NCBI RefSeq assembly: GCF_945882965.1
Contig: NZ_CAMCWY010000013.1
Location: 1 to 64,000 of the forward strand
DNA length: 64,000 bases
Source of the DNA: Sphingorhabdus sp. EL138
GTDB taxonomy: Bacteria; Pseudomonadota; Alphaproteobacteria; Sphingomonadales; Sphingomonadaceae
Direction of reading: 5' to 3'
In this document: piece after piece, positions 27,434-35,434 of the stretch
How the letters are laid out: each line of letters begins with the position of its first letter
How positions within the stretch are numbered: the first letter of the stretch is position 1
Made by a program: the position numbers and the translations under genes
Notes under the pieces: model-generated
Databases searched by the model: none
What the model was told of the DNA's origin: nothing
Seen by the model: the letters and a program-made list of their open reading frames with translations, nothing else

Positions 27434-28818
27434 TCACCGCGCGGTTGGACAGCGAAGATGACTTTGACGGGTGGCGTGCGCAATGTCGCGGCCTACTGCG
27501 TCTGGGTGCAAAGCCAGCCGATGTGGTGTGGCAGGTGGGCGCTCAGCGCACCGACCTGTTCTCCAATCCGGACAGCAAGATTGCGGCCGCACCCATTGCT
27601 GTGCCCAAGGGCTTTGCCGAACTATCGCGATCCGTCATCTGCCATAATGATCCGGCGCGTTTTGGGCTTTTGTTTCAATTGCTGATCGACCTAAAGGCTG
27701 GACGGCGGCATATGGGCGACCGGGCTGACCCGTTGTTGCGCAAGCTTGATATCATGGCAAAAACCGTCCGGCGCGACATTCACAAAATGCGCGCTTTCGT
27801 CCGTTTTCGGCGGATCGAGGAAGAGGGCGACGAACATTTTATCGCGTGGTTTGAGCCTGAACATCATATCGTCCGCGCCAACGCGTCCTTCTTCATCCGC
27901 CGTTTTGGGGGCATGCGCTGGTCCATACTGACGCCTGCACTTTCAATCCATTGGGACAAGAACATATTGTTGGAAGGACCAGCCGCGCGCAAGGAAGACG
28001 CGCCGTCCCAAGACGCAATTGAGGCGCAGTGGAAGACCTATTACGGGTCAACCTTCAACCCCGCCCGCCTAAAGGTGAAGGCGATGTTGAAGGAGATGCC
28101 CAAGAAATACTGGCACAATATGCCCGAGACCGCTTTGATCTCTGAACTCATCCAGTCTGCACGAAACCGCGAACTGGCGATGATTGAGAAAGAGATTGCA
28201 GCGTCCGTCGCCGATACATTGGCGACGTTACAGGCCGAAGCCGGACGCTGCCGCCGTTGCCCTTTGTTTGGGCCAGCCACGCAGATTGTCTTTGGCGAAG
28301 GGCCAGAGCGCGCCAGGCTGATGTTCGTGGGTGAACAGCCTGGCGACCAAGAGGATATGCAGGGGCGACCCTTTGTGGGGCCTGCGGGACAGATATTCGA
28401 TGCGGCCTTGGCCCAAGCTGGGCTGGACCGCGCGCAAGCCTATGTCACCAACGCCGTCAAACATTTCAAGTTCAAGCCAGAGGGCAAGCGACGCATCCAC
28501 GAACGGCCGAATATCAGCGAAGTGAACCACTGCCGATGGTGGTTGAAACGCGAGATTGAGATATTGCAGCCCGACCTGATCATTGCCTTGGGCGCGACGG
28601 CGGCACGCAGTCTCACGGGGCGCAATGTCGCGATTACCAAAAGCCGGGGCAGCATATTGGAAAGCGAGGAAGGCGTGCCTGTTTTGGTCACCATCCACCC
28701 AAGCTACCTGCTGCGCCTGCCCGATGCCGAAATGGCCGCGCAGGAACGGCGCAACTTCGTCGCAGACCTCATGCAAGCGCGCGACCACATTGAAGCGCTT
28801 CAAATGGCGGCGACGTAA
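27430..28818 (+). CDS. DUF4130-UdgX fusion, uracil-DNA binding protein
   Basis: A 462-residue two-domain protein from GTG 27430. The N-terminal half (about 1-250) is the DUF4130-type DNA-metabolism domain. The C-terminal half (about 265-455) is a family-4-like uracil-DNA glycosylase of the UdgX class: Cys274/Cys277, GEQPG (301-305), KRRIHERP with His357 at the position that forms a covalent bond to the abasic DNA, and HPS (423-425). It should excise uracil and stay crosslinked. It ends convergently inside the alpha-galactosidase 3' end. Confidence 0.9.
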   Translation: MITARLDSEDDFDGWRAQCRGLLRLGAKPADVVWQVGAQRTDLFSNPDSKIAAAPIAVPKGFAELSRSVICHNDPARFGLLFQLLIDLKAGRRHMGDRADPLLRKLDIMAKTVRRDIHKMRAFVRFRRIEEEGDEHFIAWFEPEHHIVRANASFFIRRFGGMRWSILTPALSIHWDKNILLEGPAARKEDAPSQDAIEAQWKTYYGSTFNPARLKVKAMLKEMPKKYWHNMPETALISELIQSARNRELAMIEKEIAASVADTLATLQAEAGRCRRCPLFGPATQIVFGEGPERARLMFVGEQPGDQEDMQGRPFVGPAGQIFDAALAQAGLDRAQAYVTNAVKHFKFKPEGKRRIHERPNISEVNHCRWWLKREIEILQPDLIIALGATAARSLTGRNVAITKSRGSILESEEGVPVLVTIHPSYLLRLPDAEMAAQERRNFVADLMQARDHIEALQMAAT

Positions 28819-30923
28819 AACAGCAAGCAGGTTTCGGGATAGGCATGCGGCAATTGCAATCCATTGTGCATCAACGCCGCGCCGCTGAATATTGCGCCCT
28901 TGCCAGTCAGGTTCAACGTTTCAATCGCCGACGGTCCTTTCACCGCCTGCCAGTTGTTTGGCCAAATGAGTTGCAGCCGATATTGGCGCTCCGGATCAAG
29001 ACCATCAAACTTCAAACGCCCCGGCAAAACCTTTGTGTCGCTGGCGACATAAGCGAGCGAATATAATGCTTCGGATTTATCGCGCGCAACGACGCCGCTG
29101 GCGATCAACTGCGACGCGCTGTCCAAACGATAAAGGTCGCCTGTATGCAGCAAAGCACGATGTTTTTTATGCAAATCTATGGCATTTTTGAGCATATCAA
29201 GGTCCGCCGCCCGCTCGGTCAGCAAATTCAGCTCAAGCCCCATATGCCCCATAAATGCCGTCGCCGCGCGCATTTCCATCGACAGCCGCCGCCCCGTCAC
29301 ATGACATTTTGCTGGCCCTATATGACAACCTAGCACTTCGAGAGGCAGGAAAAAGCTGGCCCCGCGTTGGATTACTTGGCGGTCTAGCGCGTCGTTGCTG
29401 TCGGACGTCCAAACACGGTCGCTATGCGCCAAAACGCCCATGTCGGCCCGCGCGCCACCCGAGGAGCAGCTCTCAATTTCCACATGCGGATGCGCGCTGC
29501 GGACGCGGTCAAGCAAGGCGTAAAGTGCCTGAACTTGGGCAAAAGCGCGTGCTGTGCCGCCTTGCCCACCGGGATGGCTGAGGTCGCGGTTCATGTCCCA
29601 TTTGATGTAGCTGATGTCATGATCGCGCAAAATCGCGTCGATGGCATGGAACAGATAATCAGCGACTTCGGCGCGGCTAATGTCCAACGCCAATTGCGAA
29701 CGGAAAGGGACTTGTTCGACTCCTTCCAAGCCCAATACCCAATCGGGATGTGCGCGATACCGGTCGCTGTCAGGGTTGACCATTTCGGGTTCGAACCACA
29801 ATCCGAATTCCATGCCAAGGCCCGTGACATGATCGACCAACGGGCCAAGGCCATCGGTATAGACGTCCCGCGATACGGTCCAATCACCCAGCCCCGCACG
29901 GTCATGGCGGCGGCCACCAAACCAGCCATCATCCAAGACAAAGCGCTCGACACCGATCGCCGCGGCGCGGGTCGCAAGCTCTTTCAGCTTGGCGACATCA
30001 TGGTCGAAATAGACCGCCTCCCATGTGTTGTAATGCACCGGGCGGGGCTTGACCCGAGTTTCAGGCCGCAGCAATTTTGTCCGCACATATTCGTGATATT
30101 TGCGGCTGAGCGCGCTTAGCCCGCTGTCACTATAAGCCGCAATAATCTCCGGACTTTCATAGCTCTCGCCCGGCGCTAGCCGCACTTCGCCGGGTAAAAG
30201 CAGCGCGCCAAGGCTGGCCAACACCCGCCCATCGGTGAGCGAGTCCACCCGCAGGCGATGATTGCCGCTAAATGCCAGATGAAAACCATAGGCCTCGCCC
30301 GTGCTTTGTTTGGTATCGGCGGTGGCCAGCAGGATAGCGGGGTAGCTGAAATGCGACGTCCGCCCACTGCGGTTCTCGCGCAGATAGGTTGCTGCATTGC
30401 GGGCCACCCGCTCTTGCGTAAGCTCCTGCGTCCAACGTCCCGTAAAGCCGATAATGTCGGTCATCGCGTCCGGTACGGGCAGGCACGCGGTCATCATGTC
30501 GTTTAGATCAAGCGGCGTTGCCCCATAATTGGTCAATGTTGACCGCAAGCGCAGCACGCCGCTGCACCCATCAAAATCAATCTCATATTCCAGCCCAAGC
30601 CGCGTGCGTTCGTCGCGACAAACGATTTTGGCCCCCTGACCGCGCGGTTCAACCTTGGCGACCTCAAACAGGCTTCCCCAATCCTTGCCCGCCCGCTGCA
30701 CGGCAAAGCCATGAAACATCGGATGACCAAGCCCAGGCTCCATCGCCAAGGACAAAGGCAAGGACATATCGGCAACGCCGTGCATCCCTTGCCGTTCGGA
30801 CAGCCGCTCCAACGCGGCAACATCAACGCCCAAGGGCAAGGCCGCGCCCCAATATAACACCGACAACGGCGCACCCCTGGCGCAGGCCAATATCAAGCAG
30901 CTATCTGGCGCATCAAAACGCAT
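28800..30923 (-). CDS. Alpha-galactosidase, glycoside hydrolase family 36
   Basis: About 707 residues from ATG 30923; an in-frame TTG at 30932 has a better-spaced GAGGGAGAG and may be the real start. N-terminal beta-supersandwich, then a TIM barrel with FVLDDGWFGGR, nucleophile Asp443 in KWDMNRD, SCSSGGARAD and acid/base Asp508 in WTSDSND. No signal peptide, so substrate must be imported intact, fitting the divergent symporter. The neighbouring glycerol kinase suggests alpha-galactosyl-glycerol compounds, but melibiose-type sugars are possible. Confidence 0.92.
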   Translation of the reverse strand: MRFDAPDSCLILACARGAPLSVLYWGAALPLGVDVAALERLSERQGMHGVADMSLPLSLAMEPGLGHPMFHGFAVQRAGKDWGSLFEVAKVEPRGQGAKIVCRDERTRLGLEYEIDFDGCSGVLRLRSTLTNYGATPLDLNDMMTACLPVPDAMTDIIGFTGRWTQELTQERVARNAATYLRENRSGRTSHFSYPAILLATADTKQSTGEAYGFHLAFSGNHRLRVDSLTDGRVLASLGALLLPGEVRLAPGESYESPEIIAAYSDSGLSALSRKYHEYVRTKLLRPETRVKPRPVHYNTWEAVYFDHDVAKLKELATRAAAIGVERFVLDDGWFGGRRHDRAGLGDWTVSRDVYTDGLGPLVDHVTGLGMEFGLWFEPEMVNPDSDRYRAHPDWVLGLEGVEQVPFRSQLALDISRAEVADYLFHAIDAILRDHDISYIKWDMNRDLSHPGGQGGTARAFAQVQALYALLDRVRSAHPHVEIESCSSGGARADMGVLAHSDRVWTSDSNDALDRQVIQRGASFFLPLEVLGCHIGPAKCHVTGRRLSMEMRAATAFMGHMGLELNLLTERAADLDMLKNAIDLHKKHRALLHTGDLYRLDSASQLIASGVVARDKSEALYSLAYVASDTKVLPGRLKFDGLDPERQYRLQLIWPNNWQAVKGPSAIETLNLTGKGAIFSGAALMHNGLQLPHAYPETCLLFYVAAI

Positions 30924-31036
30924 GTGGCGCAAAATATTCTCTCCCTCGGGCGCAGTTGCGACAATCGCGCACATCAGACGCATTGCCTTTTCAAACACAT
31001 GCTCTAGTTTCGCAACCAACAAAAGCGCAGAGCAAT

Positions 31037-31048
31037 TTGACGCGTCAA
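31037..31048. promoter_or_regulatory. Candidate operator, perfect 12-bp palindrome
   Basis: TTGACGCGTCAA is a perfect palindrome with a central CG, 18 bp upstream of the symporter start and about 115 bp from the alpha-galactosidase start. The geometry fits a dimeric repressor such as a LacI-family protein, but no regulator gene is adjacent. Confidence 0.4.
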
Positions 31049-31066
31049 GCAATAAGGGGAATTGCG

Positions 31067-32596
31067 ATGTTCGAAGCCAGTCAATCGGCCGTTCAATTCG
31101 GTATTTTTGTGGGCCTCATGGTCCTTATCGGCGTGTTTACATGGGTCAAGGTGCGCGGGAAAAATAACGCGGGGGGCGACCAGAGCAAAACCGACAAAGA
31201 CATATTTCTGGCAGGCGGCGGGCTGAACTGGTTCTTGGTGGCCGGTGCCATTACGCTCACCAATCTTTCCACCGATCAATTGGTGGGCATGAACGGCAAT
31301 CAAATGCTGTTGCTCGCGTGGTGGGAACTGGCGGGGTTTGTTGGGTTGCTGATCTTGGCCTTTGTCTTTGTGCCCATTTACTATCGTAACAATTGCACGA
31401 CGGTGACCGAATTATTGGAAAAAAGATATAATGGTGGGAGCATTCGCACTGTCATTTCGGCGCTGTTTCTCATTGGCAATGTCTTCATCTATTTGCCCGC
31501 TGTCATCTATAGCGGGTCGCTGTTCATGCAGTCATTATTTGGCACGGACGTGCCCGTCATCGTCATCGCCAGCATCTTTGCGGTCGTCGGTGCGGCATAT
31601 GCGATTTTGGGTGGGCTGCGCGCCGTCGCGGTGCTGGATAGCTATAGCGGCGTTGGCATATTGGGGTTGGCGCTGGCGGTGGTTATCTTGGCCCTGGCAG
31701 CGGTTAATTTCGATCTGTTTACCGGCGTTCCGGCCGAACGGATATCGATGATCGGCAGTTTGGATTCTCCCATCCCGTTCCATACTTTGTTTACAGGGAT
31801 GATATTCATTCAGATATTTTATTGGTCCACCAATCAGAATATCACGCAAAAGGCATTGGCCGCGCCGACGGTGCGAGAGGCGCAGAAAGGGGTAATGGCC
31901 GCCGCGATTGTCCGCGTGCTCATTATCCCGCCGATTGTCGTCATCCCCGGCGTCGTCGCTTACAAATTGTTCGGCGATGTTGGCGACCGGGCCTATGGCA
32001 TGGTGGTCGCGCAAGTATTGCCAAATTGGACCAGCGGCATGTTCGCCGCGATGATTGCAGCGGCTGTGCTCACAACTTTTTCGGCGGTTCTGAACGCGAC
32101 AATCACGCTCTACACGGTCGATTTCCATCGTAAATTTATCAATGCCCAAACCAGTGCGATTACCCTCAACCGCGCGGTCGGCATTGGCGCAAGCATCGTC
32201 GCGATTATGTTGGTGCCTTTATATGCTGGCGCCAGCAGCATCATCAACTTGCTGCAGGAACTGAACGGCCTGTCCTCCATGCCGATCTTGTCTGCCTTTA
32301 TCGCTGGGCTATTGTTCAGCAATGTGGATGCGCGGGCGGCGATATTCGGTCTGGTCTATGGCGTTGGCATTTATGCGCTGCACAATTTTATACTCTACCG
32401 CCCGGACACCTTATATGCTGGCGAGACATTTTATCAGCATTTTGGCCTGCCTTGGCTGCATTATATTGACGTCATGGTCTTTGTGCTGGTTAGTTCGGTG
32501 CTGGTGGCGCTTGCGGTCAATCGTTTGGTTTTCGGCAACCGCGCGATATTCATTTTATCCAAGGAGGGACGCGCATTACGCGCGGCAGAGGCATGA
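31067..32596 (+). CDS. Sodium:solute symporter (SSS/SGLT family)
   Basis: A 509-residue polytopic membrane protein from ATG 31067, with AAGGGGA 6 nt upstream; a longer frame to 30518 runs antisense to the galactosidase gene and is not credible. It has about 14 hydrophobic segments, the early FLAGGGLNWFLVAGAITLTN block, GGLRAV after TM6, and the N-x-T-Q sodium-site region typical of SGLT-like sugar transporters. It should import a sugar or glycoside with Na+. The stop overlaps glpK (ATGA). Divergent alpha-galactosidase points to a galactoside. Confidence 0.9.
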   Translation: MFEASQSAVQFGIFVGLMVLIGVFTWVKVRGKNNAGGDQSKTDKDIFLAGGGLNWFLVAGAITLTNLSTDQLVGMNGNQMLLLAWWELAGFVGLLILAFVFVPIYYRNNCTTVTELLEKRYNGGSIRTVISALFLIGNVFIYLPAVIYSGSLFMQSLFGTDVPVIVIASIFAVVGAAYAILGGLRAVAVLDSYSGVGILGLALAVVILALAAVNFDLFTGVPAERISMIGSLDSPIPFHTLFTGMIFIQIFYWSTNQNITQKALAAPTVREAQKGVMAAAIVRVLIIPPIVVIPGVVAYKLFGDVGDRAYGMVVAQVLPNWTSGMFAAMIAAAVLTTFSAVLNATITLYTVDFHRKFINAQTSAITLNRAVGIGASIVAIMLVPLYAGASSIINLLQELNGLSSMPILSAFIAGLLFSNVDARAAIFGLVYGVGIYALHNFILYRPDTLYAGETFYQHFGLPWLHYIDVMVFVLVSSVLVALAVNRLVFGNRAIFILSKEGRALRAAEA

Positions 32597-34059
32597 GCGA
32601 ATATATATTGGTCATTGACGAAGGCACGACATCTACGCGCGCCGTATTATTTACCAAAGACGGGACCGCCGTCGACAGTTGCCAGCGCCCGCTAACGCAG
32701 CATTATCCGCAACCTGGCCTTGTCGAACATGATGCGCAAGAAATCTGGAACCTGACGCTTGCTTGTGCGCAAGCGATGGTGGCCAAGGCTGGCGGCGCTG
32801 ACCGCATCGCCAGCATCGGCATTACTAACCAGCGCGAGACCGTGGTGTTTTGGGACAAACGCACCGGCAAACCGCTCGCGCCCGCCATTGTATGGCAGGA
32901 CCGGCGGACGGCGGACATTTGCGCCGCGATGAAGGCGCAAGGCGAAGAACCCGTGGTTCAGGCGAAAACCGGATTGTTGCTTGACCCGTATTTCTCGGGA
33001 TCGAAAATCGGTTGGGCGCTGGAAAATTGGTCGCAGTTAAAGGATGCGGGCGCACATCTGGCGGTGGGCACGGTCGAAAGCTACCTTGTCTACCGGCTGA
33101 CGGGCGGAAGCCATATAAGCGACGCCAGCAATGCCGCGCGCACCGCGTTGATGGCGATTGGTAGCGGCGGATGGGATGACGGGTTGATGGACCTGTTCGG
33201 GGTTCCACGCGATATATTGCCAGAGATCACCGATTGCGCAGGCGACCTTGGCACGACCTTGCCGGAGCATTTCGGCGGCGCAATCCGAATTTCGGGCATG
33301 GCGGGGGATCAGCAAGCCGCAACCATAGGGCAAGGTTGCTTTGCCGTCGGGCAGACCAAGGCGACCTTTGGCACCGGCGCGTTTGTGCTAACGCAAACTG
33401 GGACGACACTCCGCCAGTCGCGCCACCGCTTGCTCTCGACGATTTTGTACCAGTTGCATGGCGAACGTCATTATGCGTTGGAAGGGTCAGTGTTTGTCGC
33501 GGGCAGCCTTGTGCAATGGCTGCGCGATGATCTGGGGCTTATCGCGCATGCCGCCGAAACTGAGCCGCTGGCGCGCAGCGTAACCGACAATGGCGGGGTT
33601 TATCTGGTACCTGCGCTTTCAGGCCTCGGCGCGCCGCATTGGCGTCCAGATGCCCGCGCCACGATCAGCGGGCTGAGCTTTGCGGCCAAAAAGGCGCATG
33701 TCGCCCGCGCTGCGCTGGAGGCGATGGCGCATCAGACCTATGACCTTAAAACCGCCTTTGCCGCCGACGGTGCCGATTGGGCCGAGTTGCGCATTGATGG
33801 CGGGATGGTCGCGAATGACTGGATGGCGCAAGATCTGGCGGACATGCTGGCGATTGATGTCGAACGCCCGGCCTTTGTCGAAACAACGGCGCTTGGTACA
33901 GCCATGCTCGCGGCGGTTGGTTGCGGACTATTCCCCTCGCTTGAGGATGCAGCCAGCATGCGGGGCGGGGTAACGCGTTTTGCACCGATACTTGGTGCAG
34001 AAGCGCGCGAAGCCCGCTTGGCTGGGTGGTCAAACGCGCTCGCCCGCGTTCTGCAATGA
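32593..34059 (+). CDS. glpK: Glycerol kinase
   Basis: A 488-residue FGGY kinase. The N-terminal DEGTTSTRA phosphate loop, WQDRRTADIC with the substrate-binding Arg, GDQQAATIGQGCF, and the C-terminal DGGMVANDWMAQ segment identify glycerol kinase rather than xylulokinase. It makes glycerol-3-phosphate from glycerol and ATP. It is coupled to the symporter gene by a 4-nt overlap; glpF, glpD and glpR are not nearby, so glycerol here may be released internally from an imported galactoside. Length is normal. Confidence 0.94.
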   Translation: MSEYILVIDEGTTSTRAVLFTKDGTAVDSCQRPLTQHYPQPGLVEHDAQEIWNLTLACAQAMVAKAGGADRIASIGITNQRETVVFWDKRTGKPLAPAIVWQDRRTADICAAMKAQGEEPVVQAKTGLLLDPYFSGSKIGWALENWSQLKDAGAHLAVGTVESYLVYRLTGGSHISDASNAARTALMAIGSGGWDDGLMDLFGVPRDILPEITDCAGDLGTTLPEHFGGAIRISGMAGDQQAATIGQGCFAVGQTKATFGTGAFVLTQTGTTLRQSRHRLLSTILYQLHGERHYALEGSVFVAGSLVQWLRDDLGLIAHAAETEPLARSVTDNGGVYLVPALSGLGAPHWRPDARATISGLSFAAKKAHVARAALEAMAHQTYDLKTAFAADGADWAELRIDGGMVANDWMAQDLADMLAIDVERPAFVETTALGTAMLAAVGCGLFPSLEDAASMRGGVTRFAPILGAEAREARLAGWSNALARVLQ

Positions 34060-34069
34060 TGCGCTGACC

Positions 34070-34098
34070 CAGACAGCTTATTGTAAGGCTGATGTCTG
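34070..34098 (+). terminator. Possible intrinsic terminator after glpK
   Basis: CAGACAGC pairs with GCT-GAT-GTCTG (3-nt bulge), followed by ACTTGTTTT. The stem is short and the T-tract interrupted, so this is only a candidate end for the symporter-glpK transcript. Confidence 0.4.
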
Positions 34099-34138
34099 AC
34101 TTGTTTTGGCGCGCATTTATCCGTAACGAATGGGATTA

Positions 34139-35278
34139 ATGACTGATGCTCTTGCACTGACTTATGCCCAACGACTGATCGCTTGCGAAAGCGTCACGCC
34201 CGCCACTGGCGCGGTGTTTGACGCGCTTGAACAGATGCTTGTCCCGCTGGGCTTTACCGTCGAACGTCTCATTTCAGGCGAAGGCGACACGAACCCCGCG
34301 CATGGCGCGCCTGTTGAAAATCTGTTCGCCATTCGTGCGGCAAGCGGAGGCCATTTTGCGTTCGCTGGCCATGTCGATGTAGTGCCGCCCGGCAATGGCT
34401 GGGCGAGCGACCCGTTTGTGCCAGAGATCAAGGGCGATTTGCTGCACGGACGCGGCGCTGTCGATATGAAGGGCAGTATCGCCGCCTTTGTTGCTGCGCT
34501 GCACGATATCCCGAAGGATGCAGGCACGATCAGCCTGATCATCACTGGCGACGAAGAAGGGCCAGCCATCCACGGCACACGGGCACTCATCACCCATATG
34601 CAGGCACGCGGTAGCATCCCTGATTATTGCCTCGTTGGCGAACCCACCAGCGTCAACCGCTTGGGTGACATGATGAAAATCGGCCGTCGCGGCTCCGTGA
34701 ACATGTGGATTTCGGTCGCTGGCACACAAGGCCATGTCGCGTACCCGCATCTGGCGGACAACCCGATTCCTAGACTGATAGCGATTTTGGCGGCGATCGA
34801 AGCGATCACGCTCGATGAAGGCACCGACTGGTTTCAGGCGAGCAATATAGAGATTACCGACCTAAATGTCGGCAACACAGCAACCAATGTCATTCCGGCC
34901 AAAGCTGAAGCGCGATTGTCGATCCGGTTCAATGATCTGCAAAATGGCGATGCGCTTGTTTTAAGGCTCCGTGCGCTTGTAGAGCACCATGGGGGCAACT
35001 TGACCGCTATGATATCCGGAGAGGCCTTCCTGACACCTCCTGGGGGTTTCTCAGCGGCTATAGCAGAGGCGGTGGAGGCTGTCGTCGGCATCGCACCCGA
35101 AGCATCGACGACGGGCGGCACTTCGGATGCGCGGTTCCTGACGAAAATATGCCCCGTGGTCGAATTTGGCCTGTGCAATGCAACGATGCATAAACTGGAT
35201 GAAGCGGTAGCCATTGCCGACTTGACCGCGCTCACGGAAATTTACCGCCGCGTGGCGCTCAAAATGCTGGCTGCTTAG
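34139..35278 (+). CDS. dapE: Succinyl-diaminopimelate desuccinylase
   Basis: About 379 residues from ATG 34139 (MTDALALTYAQRL); ATG 34130 is an alternative. M20 metallopeptidase motifs: FAGHVDVVPPG (metal His and catalytic Asp), GRGAVDMKG (bridging Asp), TGDEEGPA (catalytic Glu pair), the VGEPTS metal Glu, and a final metal His in CNATMHKLDE. It hydrolyses N-succinyl-LL-diaminopimelate in lysine and peptidoglycan synthesis. Its TAG stop is the first three bases of the palindromic element that follows. Confidence 0.95.
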   Translation: MTDALALTYAQRLIACESVTPATGAVFDALEQMLVPLGFTVERLISGEGDTNPAHGAPVENLFAIRAASGGHFAFAGHVDVVPPGNGWASDPFVPEIKGDLLHGRGAVDMKGSIAAFVAALHDIPKDAGTISLIITGDEEGPAIHGTRALITHMQARGSIPDYCLVGEPTSVNRLGDMMKIGRRGSVNMWISVAGTQGHVAYPHLADNPIPRLIAILAAIEAITLDEGTDWFQASNIEITDLNVGNTATNVIPAKAEARLSIRFNDLQNGDALVLRLRALVEHHGGNLTAMISGEAFLTPPGGFSAAIAEAVEAVVGIAPEASTTGGTSDARFLTKICPVVEFGLCNATMHKLDEAVAIADLTALTEIYRRVALKMLAA

Positions 35279-35434
35279 GGTCAGGACCACTTAAATCCAC
35301 CTTCGCGGTTTGAGGCCATTTTGTTCAGTGCAAGGCGGTAAGCGCATGCTTAGTGGTTCTAAGTCCAAGCTTGCCAACGCGGCATGGACAAAATGGGCCA
35401 AATCCGAAGGTGGATTTAAGTGGTCCTGACCCTA
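35276..35434. repeat. 159-bp palindromic element with 30-bp perfect terminal inverted repeats
   Basis: The ends are perfect 30-bp inverted repeats beginning TAGGGTCAGGACCACTT on either strand; the arms continue imperfectly inward past a shared CCATTTTG, and the centre contains CTTAG-TGGTT-CTAAG. It fills the whole gap between convergent dapE and the sugar dehydrogenase, and its terminal TAG is the stop codon of each gene. It could fold into one long hairpin and act as a bidirectional terminator. It has no ORF, resembling REP/MITE-type repeats. Confidence 0.85.

Noticed and set aside
30518-31066. A 183-codon N-terminal extension of the symporter
   Set aside because: The extension is antisense to the alpha-galactosidase gene, is Arg/Pro/His-rich, and a strong ribosome binding site precedes the internal ATG at 31067.
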